Shown here: piece after piece, positions 16,160-23,916 of the stretch | Layout: each line of letters starts with the position of its first letter | Numbering within the stretch: position 1 is the stretch's first letter | Source: Sphingomonadales bacterium UBA6157 | GTDB lineage: Bacteria; Pseudomonadota; Alphaproteobacteria; Sphingomonadales; Sphingomonadaceae | NCBI GenBank assembly: GCA_002423025.1 | Contig: DIUN01000042.1 | Span: 45,895-89,318, forward strand | Direction: 5' to 3' | DNA: 43,424 nucleotides | The notes under the pieces: generated by a model | Told to the model about the DNA's origin: nothing | The model's database searches: none | Seen by the model: only the letters and a program-made list of their open reading frames with translations | Translations under genes and position numbers: made by a program

Positions 16160-17731
16160 TCAAAGCCCCAGCGCACCGGGGTTCAAAATCCCCGCCGGGT
16201 CCACCGCCGCCTTGATGGCGCGCAGCAGCATCACACTGGCGGCATTGCGGCCCTCCAGCAGCGGATAGGTCTTGCCGATCTGCAGGTGCGAGCCGCCATG
16301 GGCGTGCATCAGCATGATCACATCATGCTTCATCCGCTCCACCTCGGCGCGGCCTGCCGGGTTCTCGGGGTAGCTCGGCAGGGTGGCAAGATGCTCCGCC
16401 GGCACCATGCGATCATGGAAGATGCTGCGCGCATCCGGCCAGTAAAAGGTCGGCTCGTACACAAAGGCGCTGCCACCCACGGCCATGAACATGGCGCCGG
16501 TGTAGATGCCATGCGCGTCCAGCGCCGCCTGGTTCTGCGCCCAATAGGCGGTGAGGGCATGGTGGAAACCGAGCACGCCATCGTGCGGCAGCAGCGTGTG
16601 CATCGGCACCCAGCGCTCGCCCTTGGGGCCAAGCGTATTGAACAGCGGCGCAAACGGCATGCCGCGCACAACGGTGGGCACGGTGTTGGCAATCTCCTCG
16701 CCATGCGCGCCCGCCAACCGCTTGATGACGCCGAGCTTGGAGCGCGCCTCGGCCTGGTCGCAGCCATCGGTGAGATAGTGCACGGCATAGGTCGCGGCCT
16801 TCAGCGCCCGGTCTCCGGCAGCGGCCATGCGGGCCAGGCTCTTGACGCCGCTGGCGATCGAGGTGGCGGATTTCATCACGCTCATGGCGATCTCCGCCTT
16901 GGCGCCCATGCCCTCCTGCCGGCCGATCTGGCCCTGCTGCAACGTCGCATCGAGGCCGAAATTCTCGTCATCGACGCCTTCCAGCGCGATGGCGCGCATG
17001 GCGCCGTGCATCGCCTCAAGGCTGGTGAAGGAGAAGCTGGCAGCCTCGAACGCCTCACGGCGGCGGGTAAGCTTCAAGGAAATCCGCGCCTTGACGCCGA
17101 GCGCGCCGCAATCCCCGGTGAACAGCCCGGCCATGTCCGGCCCGAAGTGGCGGAAATAATGCCGCGGCTTGGAGTTGCCCGCCGAGCCGGTGGCGAGCAG
17201 CTCGCCGGTGCCGGTGATCACCTCGATATTGAGCAGCGATTCCGCCGAAACCCCGGCGCCATGGCTGATGGTGTTCTGGCTCATCGAGCCGCCGATGGTG
17301 GCGGCCAGCCCGGAGAACGGCCCCCAGAATGGCGTGCGCAGGCCGCGTGCCTTCAGCGCTTCGTACAGTTCGGCCCAGGTCACGCCGGCTTCCACCGTCA
17401 CCACGGCGTTGTGCTCATCGATATCGATGGCCTTGAGCCGGCCGGTGTCGATGGTGACGCCGCCGGGCCGGGCGTGGAGATAGCCATCGGTGTAGCTGGC
17501 ACCGCCGCCGCGCACCACGATCGGCGCATTGGCGGCCGCACAGGCCCGCACCACGGCCTGCATCTCATCGATGCTGCCCGGCCGCACCACCGCCACCGGC
17601 ACTTCGCGGGCGTTGAACACATCCGTGGCGGCAAAGCGCCGGTCGGCTTCGCCCGTCAGCACATGGGCGGCCCCCACGGCAGCGGCCAGCGCCTCGATGA
17701 GCGAAGTTTCGGTGCGGAGCTGGGTCGCCAT
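16160..17731 (-). CDS. FAD-linked oxidase of the VAO/glycolate-oxidase (PCMH) type
   Basis: The 523-aa protein has an N-terminal FAD-binding PCMH domain. This includes VAVVRPGSIDEMQAVV, the pyrophosphate loop RGGGASYTDGY (74-84), and TIGGSMSQNT. A substrate cap follows, with the terminal signature DPAGILNPGALGL. These are marks of FAD_binding_4/FAD-oxidase_C enzymes such as D-lactate dehydrogenase, glycolate oxidase GlcD and 4-cresol dehydrogenase. No cytochrome partner is adjacent. It follows the deacetylase-fold gene by 27 bases and is convergent with the small helical gene, five bases away. It probably oxidises an alpha-hydroxy acid or a phenolic side chain in the pathway of its upstream partner. 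Confidence 0.85.
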   Translation of the reverse strand: MATQLRTETSLIEALAAAVGAAHVLTGEADRRFAATDVFNAREVPVAVVRPGSIDEMQAVVRACAAANAPIVVRGGGASYTDGYLHARPGGVTIDTGRLKAIDIDEHNAVVTVEAGVTWAELYEALKARGLRTPFWGPFSGLAATIGGSMSQNTISHGAGVSAESLLNIEVITGTGELLATGSAGNSKPRHYFRHFGPDMAGLFTGDCGALGVKARISLKLTRRREAFEAASFSFTSLEAMHGAMRAIALEGVDDENFGLDATLQQGQIGRQEGMGAKAEIAMSVMKSATSIASGVKSLARMAAAGDRALKAATYAVHYLTDGCDQAEARSKLGVIKRLAGAHGEEIANTVPTVVRGMPFAPLFNTLGPKGERWVPMHTLLPHDGVLGFHHALTAYWAQNQAALDAHGIYTGAMFMAVGGSAFVYEPTFYWPDARSIFHDRMVPAEHLATLPSYPENPAGRAEVERMKHDVIMLMHAHGGSHLQIGKTYPLLEGRNAASVMLLRAIKAAVDPAGILNPGALGL

Positions 17732-17758
17732 GGGGGTGTGCCTCGTATTGCTTTGGGG

Positions 17759-18682
17759 TCAGGCCGGCTTGTCGAGTTGGCCCGGCATGTGCGCCTCATG
17801 GTTCTGCAGATACCAATCGGCGATTTCCTCACGCGTTGCCCACCACACGCCGGGCAGGGACTGGGCATGGGCGATGAACTCGCGCAGCCCACGAACCCGG
17901 TGCGCCCGGCCGGATACATGCGGATGGATGCCGACATTCATGATCCGGCCGCTCTTTTCACCCTCGGCATAGAGCACGTCGAGCTCCTCGATGAGGATGT
18001 CGCGGAACTGGTCAGTGGTGTAGTTGCGGCGCGTCAGCAGGGTGAAATCATTGATTTCATTGCTGTAGGGAATTGAGACAATCGGCCCTGAGGGCGTGCG
18101 CAGCAGATAGGGTTGATCGTCGTTCATGATGTCGCAGTAGAAGGTGCAGCCCTGCTCGGCGAGAATGTCCGCCGTCTGCAGTGTCCCGCGCAGGCTGGAG
18201 GAGAGCCAACCCTTGGCCTTGCGGCCCACCTCGGCTTCATACTTCTGCAGCGTCCGCAGCACGATCTCGCGCTCTTTCACCGGGTCCCCGGCATAGTCGG
18301 AGAGCAGCTCGCCCTGTTCCCAATTGTGCGCCAGCAGCTCCCAGCCGCGGTCGAGCACCGCGTCCACCATCTCGCGCCGCCGGTCAAAGGTCACGGCATT
18401 GGTGGTGCAGCTGGCTTTGGCACCCATCTCGTCGAACATCTCGTAGAGCCGCCAGATGCCGACCCGCTGGCCATATTCGCGCCAGCTGTAATTCGGGAAA
18501 TCGGGCACCCGGCCGGGCAGCACATCGGGCAGGATCGGCGGGCCACCGGCATAATAGGCCTTGTCGGTATCCTTGGTGAGATCCCAGGTCTCAAGGTTGA
18601 AGGTCAGGATCAAGGCCACCCGCGCGCCGTTCGGCCAGCGCAACGGCTGCCGCTTGGAGATCGGGATATAAGGATATTCCAT
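17759..18682 (-). CDS. Polysaccharide-deacetylase-fold hydrolase of the PuuE/imidase type
   Basis: From ATG 18682 the product is 307 aa with no signal peptide, so it is cytosolic and unlikely to act on cell-wall polymer. It has the carbohydrate-esterase-4 fold, but with the variants seen in allantoinase PuuE and cyclic-imide hydrolases. The first motif is NLETW (29-33) instead of the Asp-Asp of true deacetylases, with AHNWEQ (118-123) in the second. A late GIHPHVSGRAHR loop carries His 253 and His 255. Such enzymes open cyclic ureides or imides. The neighbouring isochorismatase-fold amidase and HyuAB genes fit that chemistry. It heads a two-gene operon with the FAD oxidase. Confidence 0.8.
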   Translation of the reverse strand: MEYPYIPISKRQPLRWPNGARVALILTFNLETWDLTKDTDKAYYAGGPPILPDVLPGRVPDFPNYSWREYGQRVGIWRLYEMFDEMGAKASCTTNAVTFDRRREMVDAVLDRGWELLAHNWEQGELLSDYAGDPVKEREIVLRTLQKYEAEVGRKAKGWLSSSLRGTLQTADILAEQGCTFYCDIMNDDQPYLLRTPSGPIVSIPYSNEINDFTLLTRRNYTTDQFRDILIEELDVLYAEGEKSGRIMNVGIHPHVSGRAHRVRGLREFIAHAQSLPGVWWATREEIADWYLQNHEAHMPGQLDKPA

Positions 18683-18733
18683 CAACGCACTCCGCTGGCC
18701 GGGCGCACACGGCGCGGCCTCTCAGGCAATCAT

Positions 18734-18758
18734 ATGGCGGCCAGCCTAGCGCCGCCAT
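18734..18758. promoter_or_regulatory. Inverted repeat upstream of the PuuE-like gene
   Basis: ATGGCGGC (18734-18741) and its complement GCCGCCAT (18751-18758) are separated by nine bases, about 52 bases upstream of the deacetylase-fold start. It may be an operator or a hairpin in the 5' leader. The rest of this intergenic region shows only the receptor terminator. Confidence 0.3.
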
Positions 18759-18822
18759 GGGGCTGCGGAGTGCCTGCGCCGCAACGTCTCCGCTTGGCGA
18801 ATAGTGCAGCGCCCGTCACAGC

Positions 18823-18852
18823 AAAAAGGCCGGACCCTTGCGGGCCCGGCCT
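18823..18852 (-). terminator. Rho-independent terminator after the second TonB receptor
   Basis: Read on the minus strand, an 11-base stem (AGGCCGGGCCC/GGGTCCGGCCT, one G-T wobble) with a GCAA loop is followed by TTTTT. It lies 26 bases after the receptor stop and separates that transcript from the PuuE-like operon. Confidence 0.88.
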
Positions 18853-18877
18853 CTTCACATCGTGTCGGTCAGAGGCT

Positions 18878-21415
18878 TCAGAACTTGAAGCCGGCCTCCA
18901 CGCCGATCACGCGGCGCTGGCCCGGCGAGATGAAGGACCCACCGAATTCGATCGCGGGGATCGCTTCGTTGATGAACTTCTCGTCCAGCACGTTGTTGGC
19001 AAAGGCCGTCAGCGACCAGGTCTCGCCTTCGATCCCGGCGCGCAGGTTGAGCACGTCGAAGGTCTTGCGGCGGGCGCGGTCATAGTTGGCATTGCCGACG
19101 AAGGCCGGGGCCTGAAGCGCCGAGATCGGCAGCAGCGCGCTGAAGATCGTTGGGCGCTCGCCTTCCTGGACACTGTGGAACCACGTCGGGCCGGTGATGC
19201 GGTAATCAGCGCGGAACACGCCGTTCAGCTTGTCGGTGAACGGAATGACCGCCTGGGTGCCGAGGTTGATCGTGTAGTCGGAGGTGTAGGGGCTCTTGTT
19301 GCCCACAGTGTAGGGCCGCGAGTTGTTCTTCTTGATCTCGCTGTCGGTGATGTTGCCCGAGCCGAACACCGTCCAGCCGTCAACGATCTTGGCCGTCAGG
19401 TTGAGCTCGCCGCCATACACATCAACCTTGTCGATGTTCGAGACGACGCGCAGCAGGCCGAAGCTGCCGACGAAGAACTCGAAGAACTGCATGTCGGTGA
19501 TCTTGGTGTAGTAGCCGGCGAGGTCATAGGTGATGCGGCCATCGAGGAAGCTGCCCTTCACGCCGGCTTCGAAGGCGCTGGAGCGCTCCTTGCGATACTG
19601 GTCGTTGATGACGACGTCGGCATCGATGGTGAGCGGCGTCACGCCATCGTTGAAGTTGTTGTTCACGATGGCGGCCGAGCCGGCGTTGTTGAAGCCGCCG
19701 GACTTGAAGCCGATGCCCCAGTTTGCATAGAACACCGCTTCGTCAGCAGCCTTCCAGCTCAGGGTCACCTTGGGCTGCCACTGGCCGAAGCTGGCAGAAG
19801 CCGGCGGAATCACGCCGCCCTGCTGGCCGGGGTTGATCGTGCCACCGGGGGTGAACGGATCGGCGACGAACGGCACCAGGTTGCGCACGTCACGCTCTTC
19901 ACGGTCGTAACGCAGCGCCACGCCCAGCGTCAGCGCGTCGTTCGGCTTCCACTCGGCCGAGCCGAAACCGGCATAGACGTTGGTGTCGAATTCGTCGTTG
20001 AACAGCTGCGAGGTCGGGTTGCTCGAAGTCGGCCCGTTGTAGAGCGTCTTGAGTACGCCCTGGCCAAGGTCGGCGCCGAGGCTCACGCCGGTCTCGCGCT
20101 TGATGTTGAGGTAGTAGGCGCCAACCGACCAGCTGATCGTGCTGTCATTGTCCGAAGCCAGGCGAACTTCAGCCGAGAAGTCCTTCTGGTTGCGGATCTG
20201 CAGCTGGGTGCCATCGCAGGTGGTGGGCGAGAAGGCGCCGAAGGTCGAGCCATTGGCCGGATCGAAGATGAACGGCGTCGGCACATTGCCGATAAAGGTC
20301 GGCGGGTTCATCGGGAAGCCTGTCAGCTGTGCAGTGGAGGCGACGCAGGCATCCGAAGCGGCCTGGCTGGCTGCCGAGCCGGTGGCGAAGGTGTAGCGGG
20401 CAAAGTCGGCCGAGGTGCCATCAGCCGTCAGCAGCTGCTTGGTATCGGAATACTGGCCCCAGGCCGTGAGGCGCAGGCCCTCGAAATCATGATCGATCTT
20501 GGCCGAAACCTCGAAGGTCTCCTGCGTGTTCTCCGGGCGGATGTTGGAATAATAGCGGAACGGATGCTCGTTGATGTCCTCATAGAAGGCACCACCGAAG
20601 TTGGGCAGCTGGAAGCTGGTGTTGTAGTTGATCGAGGCGCCCTTCAGCTTGGAGTAGCGGCCCTTGATGTCCAGCTCGGTGTTGTCACCCAGGCGGGCGA
20701 CGATGCGGCCGTCAACGCCATAGGTCTCCTGGTTGTCCACCACCTTGTCGGCGAGGAAATCATTGGTCCAGAAGCCATCGGTGCTGCGGAAGTTGCCGGC
20801 GAGCACAAAGCCGATGCTGTCGCCCAGCGGACCAGCGATGTAGGCGTTCAGCTCGGCGGTATCGAGTTCGCCATAGCTGGCCTTTACGCCGCCTTCGAGC
20901 ACGTCACCCGGCTTGATGGTCTGCACAACGATGGCGCCGGCGGCAGCGCCGCGACCGTACAGAGCGCCCTGTGGGCCCTTCAGCACTTCGATCTGGCGCA
21001 TCGTGCCCTGGTTCTGGTTGAGCTGGGCGGTGTTGGTCTTGAGGATGCCGTCGACGATCAGCGCCACCGAGCTCTCGGCGTCACGCGCGCCATTGATGCC
21101 GCGGATGTTGATCTGCGAGTCACCGGCTTCGGCAGTGCCGGTCACGATGGTCACGCCCGGGGTGAGCTGCAGGAAGTCCTGTGCGCGCACGACACCGGTG
21201 CGGGCCAGCGTCTCGGCGGTGATCACGGTCACGGAGGCCGGAACGTCGATCAGCCGCTCGGACTGGCGACGCGCGGTGACGAGGATTTCGTCCTCACCGG
21301 CAACGGCTTCGGCGCCGGTTTCCGCCGTGGTCTGGCCCATGGCGATCCCGCCAAGACCTGCGAACAGCCCGGCGGCAACCGCCACCGATCCTAGAAAACG
21401 ACCCTTGCTAGCCAT
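18878..21415 (-). CDS. TonB-dependent outer-membrane receptor
   Basis: The 845-aa protein starts with a signal peptide (MASKGRFLGSVAVAAGLFAG, cleavage after the AMGQ region). Next come a TonB-box-like DEILVTA, a plug (VPASVTVITAETL to EVLKGPQGALYGRGAAAG), and a barrel whose last residue is Phe (GVEAGFKF). A GGGGA ribosome-binding site precedes the start. It is divergent from the GntR regulator. A palindrome TTGTATACAA lies about 59 bases upstream of the start, so it is probably controlled by that regulator together with the HyuAB operon. It should import their substrate. A clear terminator ends the transcript. Confidence 0.93.
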   Translation of the reverse strand: MASKGRFLGSVAVAAGLFAGLGGIAMGQTTAETGAEAVAGEDEILVTARRQSERLIDVPASVTVITAETLARTGVVRAQDFLQLTPGVTIVTGTAEAGDSQINIRGINGARDAESSVALIVDGILKTNTAQLNQNQGTMRQIEVLKGPQGALYGRGAAAGAIVVQTIKPGDVLEGGVKASYGELDTAELNAYIAGPLGDSIGFVLAGNFRSTDGFWTNDFLADKVVDNQETYGVDGRIVARLGDNTELDIKGRYSKLKGASINYNTSFQLPNFGGAFYEDINEHPFRYYSNIRPENTQETFEVSAKIDHDFEGLRLTAWGQYSDTKQLLTADGTSADFARYTFATGSAASQAASDACVASTAQLTGFPMNPPTFIGNVPTPFIFDPANGSTFGAFSPTTCDGTQLQIRNQKDFSAEVRLASDNDSTISWSVGAYYLNIKRETGVSLGADLGQGVLKTLYNGPTSSNPTSQLFNDEFDTNVYAGFGSAEWKPNDALTLGVALRYDREERDVRNLVPFVADPFTPGGTINPGQQGGVIPPASASFGQWQPKVTLSWKAADEAVFYANWGIGFKSGGFNNAGSAAIVNNNFNDGVTPLTIDADVVINDQYRKERSSAFEAGVKGSFLDGRITYDLAGYYTKITDMQFFEFFVGSFGLLRVVSNIDKVDVYGGELNLTAKIVDGWTVFGSGNITDSEIKKNNSRPYTVGNKSPYTSDYTINLGTQAVIPFTDKLNGVFRADYRITGPTWFHSVQEGERPTIFSALLPISALQAPAFVGNANYDRARRKTFDVLNLRAGIEGETWSLTAFANNVLDEKFINEAIPAIEFGGSFISPGQRRVIGVEAGFKF

Positions 21416-21473
21416 GTATATCCCCTTTTCGCCGCCGGAGCGGGTTCGTGCAAACTTGCTGGCGGCGTTGCTA

Positions 21474-21483
21474 TTGTATACAA
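21474..21483. promoter_or_regulatory. Predicted GntR operator 1 (TonB/gntR intergenic)
   Basis: TTGTATACAA is a perfect ten-base palindrome that fits the FadR-subfamily pattern (T-GT-n2-AC-A). The same ten bases recur at 22966-22975 before the lyase operon. Its position between the divergent receptor and regulator genes suggests control of the receptor and autoregulation. Confidence 0.7.
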
Positions 21484-21624
21484 ATATGGACGGTCAAGCA
21501 TTCGCGGCGGCGCAGTGTCACATTGGCGGCACTTGCGTTTTTTCAGCAACACTGCGCCAAGCCGGAATGCGGCATCACAAGCCGCCCGCACAGGGCGGCG
21601 GCAGGGGAGGGCCAGGCGTTGGCC

Positions 21625-22299
21625 ATGAGCAGCATGTCAAAAGCCTCGGAGCGTGCCTACAGGGAAATCAGGGGGCTTATCCTCTCGGGGGACGCGCCGG
21701 CAGGCTCGCCGCTGACGGAGGAAGCGCTGGCGGACATCGTTGGTGTATCCCGAACCCCGGTTCGCGAAGCGCTGCGCCGCCTTGAATCCGAGCTTTATGT
21801 CGTCCGTTCGGATTCGCAGCGGCTGTTTGTTGCAGCCTGGGGCCGGGACGATCTGGGCGAGATGTTTACCCTGCGCGCCATGCTGGAGGCCCATGCTGCC
21901 GCGCGCGCCGCAACGCGTATCACGCTGGCCGAGCTGGAGGAGCTGCGCGCCGTCAATGCCCGCCTCGCAGCCTCGGTGATCGGCCCGGTGCCGGACATCG
22001 CCGGCTTTGTGGCCGAGAACCGGCGATTTCACGAGATCGTCATCGCCGCGGCAAGTTCGCCGCGGCTTTCGGCGATCCTGGCCAGCCTTGTAGAGCAGCC
22101 CGTGGTGCGCCGCACTGCAGCGCGTTACGATCGCAGCGAACTCGCCCGCTCAGGACATGAGCATGGCGAGCTCATCCAGGCCTTTGCCGCGCAGGATCCG
22201 GCTTGGGCGACGGCTGTGATGACGGCGCATATCCGCCGGGCGTTTCATGCCTTCGCCGCTGCCGACCCGGCAGCGGTTCCGGCTGTTCCGGCGGTCTGA
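21625..22299 (+). CDS. GntR-family (FadR/FCD subfamily) regulator
   Basis: The ATG at 21625 gives a 224-aa protein of normal size; TTG 21619 lies at a better distance from GGGGAGG and may be used instead. Residues 8-75 form the GntR winged helix-turn-helix with the typical PLTEEALADIVGVSRTPVRE. The rest is an all-helical FCD domain with the metal/ligand segment NRRFHEIVIAAA and later His residues. It is divergent from the TonB receptor. Two TTGTATACAA palindromes, upstream of the receptor and upstream of the HMG-lyase-like operon, are its likely operators. It would then be the switch, probably a repressor released by a pathway acid or acyl-CoA. Confidence 0.9.
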   Translation: MSSMSKASERAYREIRGLILSGDAPAGSPLTEEALADIVGVSRTPVREALRRLESELYVVRSDSQRLFVAAWGRDDLGEMFTLRAMLEAHAAARAATRITLAELEELRAVNARLAASVIGPVPDIAGFVAENRRFHEIVIAAASSPRLSAILASLVEQPVVRRTAARYDRSELARSGHEHGELIQAFAAQDPAWATAVMTAHIRRAFHAFAAADPAAVPAVPAV

Positions 22300-22310
22300 G
22301 GCTCGCGCTC

Positions 22311-22937
22311 TCAGAGGCCGTTGATATAGGCCAGTGCCGCTTCTTCGCCGACCAGTTCCGCTGTCTTGGCGCCAAGGTCGAACAAATTGGCCTCATGCAC
22401 CCGCGCATCCCGGTCCCCCACGGCGTCGGTAACGACCAGCGGGATGAAGCCGTTGCACAGCGCATCCACCGAGGAGGCGCGCACGCAGCCCGAGGTCGAG
22501 AGGCCGGTGATGATGAGCGTATCGATGCTGCGTGCCACCAGCTGCGAGGCGAGGGCGGTGCCGAAGAAGGCGCTGGGGTAATATTTCGTCATCACCTCGT
22601 CGCCAGGCAGCGGCTCCAGTTCCGGCGTGAAATCGCCGAGCGGATTGCCGGTCTCGAAGCACTTCAGCGCGGCGATCTTCTGGTAGAAGCGGCCCCCTTC
22701 GTGCCCGCCGGGAGAATATTCGACACGGGTGAAGATCACCGGGATGCCGGCGGCGCGCGCGGCGTCCCGCAACCGGGCGGCGCTCGCCCGGGCGCTCTCA
22801 ACGCCGGCGTAAAGCGGCGAGGCCTTGTCGAAATAGGCGCGGGCGAAATCGATGAGCAGCAGCGCCGGGCGCTTGCCGGGCTTCATCGTCCCTCCGAAAC
22901 CTGCCGCATCATAATCTTTTTGCAAATCGTCAGCCAT
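22311..22937 (-). CDS. Isochorismatase-fold amidase (N-carbamoylsarcosine/maleamate amidase-like)
   Basis: From ATG 22937 the protein is 208 aa and cytosolic. The catalytic triad of cysteine amidohydrolases is intact: Asp 30 in LLIDFARAYFD, Lys 117 in MTKYYPSAFFGT, and Cys 150 in TGLSTSGCVRAS. The IDFARAYFD strand resembles N-carbamoylsarcosine amidase and maleamate amidase more than nicotinamidase. It should release ammonia (and CO2 from a carbamoyl group) from a linear amide. It is divergent from the lyase-HyuAB operon, with only 43 bases between them that contain a GntR-type palindrome. This suits an amide produced by ring opening. Confidence 0.86.
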   Translation of the reverse strand: MADDLQKDYDAAGFGGTMKPGKRPALLLIDFARAYFDKASPLYAGVESARASAARLRDAARAAGIPVIFTRVEYSPGGHEGGRFYQKIAALKCFETGNPLGDFTPELEPLPGDEVMTKYYPSAFFGTALASQLVARSIDTLIITGLSTSGCVRASSVDALCNGFIPLVVTDAVGDRDARVHEANLFDLGAKTAELVGEEAALAYINGL

Positions 22938-22964
22938 AACGCCCCTATACAGCCAGTCCGCGAT

Positions 22965-22976
22965 TTTGTATACAAA
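22965..22976. promoter_or_regulatory. Predicted GntR operator 2 and core promoter region
   Basis: TTTGTATACAAA is a perfect 12-base palindrome containing the TTGTATACAA seen at operator 1. It ends four bases before the start codon of the lyase gene. TATACA (22969-22974) can serve as a -10 box with a TATACA (22946-22951) at -35 position, 17 bases away. That would put transcription start at or next to the ATG. The symmetric core could also serve the divergent amidase gene. Confidence 0.65.
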
Positions 22977-22980
22977 TCGC

Positions 22981-23916
22981 ATGACAGATGCCATCCAAAT
23001 TGTGGAGGTCGCCCCGCGCGATGGCCTCCAGAACGAGAAAACCCTTGTCGAAACCAACGACAAGCTGGCGCTTATCAACCGACTCGTCGCCATGGGTGCA
23101 ACACGAATCGAGGTGGCGAGCTTCGTCAATCCCCGCCGTGTGCCGCAGATGGCCGATGCGGAAGCCGTTGTCGCCGGCCTGCCGGATGCGCCGGGCGTGC
23201 GTTATATCGGCCTCTGCCTGAACGAGCGCGGCGTCGATCGCGCCATTGCCAGCCGGGAAGGCCCTGGCCGCGGGCTCGATGAAGCCGGTTGCGTGCTGGT
23301 CGCCAGCGATCAGTTCGGGATCATCAACCAGGGCCAGAATATCGAGCAAGGCATTGCTGCAAATACAATAATGCTGGCTCGCGCCAAGGCGGCCGGGCTG
23401 TTTGCGCAGGTCACCATCTCGGCAGCGTTCGGCTGCCCCTATGAAGGACAGGTGCCGGCATCGCGGATTGTTGAGCTGGCAGGTCGCATGGCGGAAGCCG
23501 GGGCGCAGGAGATTGCGCTGGCCGATACCATCGGCGTCGGCGTGCCTTCGCAGGTTCATGATCTGACGGCTGCGGTCATCGAGAAGGTTGGCGTCATTCC
23601 GGTCCGCCTGCACCTGCACGATACGCGCGGGCTGGCTCCGGCCAATGCCTGGGCGGCCTATCAGGCGGGCGCCCGTGTGTTCGATTCGGCGCTCGGTGGC
23701 CTTGGCGGCTGCCCGTTTGCCCCCGGTGCCGCCGGCAATGTCGGCACCGAGGAACTTGTGTACATGTTTGCCCGATCGGGTGTGGAATGTGGCATCAGTC
23801 TCGATGCTGCCGTGGAAGCCAATCGCTGGTTTGCCGAGATCATGGGTCGGGCCTTGCCCAGCCGTGTCGGCAAGTCCGGAGATTTCATCATCAAGGGGGA
23901 GCGGGTCAGCTCATGA
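22981..23916 (+). CDS. HMG-CoA-lyase-like enzyme
   Basis: The 311-aa protein from ATG 22981 has the TIM-barrel of the HMGL/DRE-TIM family. It shows APRDGLQNEK with Arg 13 and Asp 14, the metal-binding HLHD (211-214), LADTIGVG, and the lyase signature GGLGGCPFAPGAAGNVGTE with catalytic Cys 244. These residues support C-C cleavage of a 3-hydroxy-3-methylglutaryl-CoA-like thioester. Two features are unusual: about eight extra residues around 92-103, and HLHDTRG where typical lyases have HDTYG, so the acyl group may differ (for example a citramalyl-type). No ribosome-binding site is visible, and the palindrome ends four bases before the start. Its stop overlaps the HyuA-like gene (ATGA). Confidence 0.85.
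   Translation: MTDAIQIVEVAPRDGLQNEKTLVETNDKLALINRLVAMGATRIEVASFVNPRRVPQMADAEAVVAGLPDAPGVRYIGLCLNERGVDRAIASREGPGRGLDEAGCVLVASDQFGIINQGQNIEQGIAANTIMLARAKAAGLFAQVTISAAFGCPYEGQVPASRIVELAGRMAEAGAQEIALADTIGVGVPSQVHDLTAAVIEKVGVIPVRLHLHDTRGLAPANAWAAYQAGARVFDSALGGLGGCPFAPGAAGNVGTEELVYMFARSGVECGISLDAAVEANRWFAEIMGRALPSRVGKSGDFIIKGERVSS

Noticed and set aside
18113..21394. Very long open frame on the plus strand opposite the second TonB receptor and the PuuE-like gene
   Set aside because: Its translation is rich in Arg, Gly, His and Val with no recognisable domain. It is the expected complement of GC-rich coding DNA, whereas the minus strand encodes clear families.
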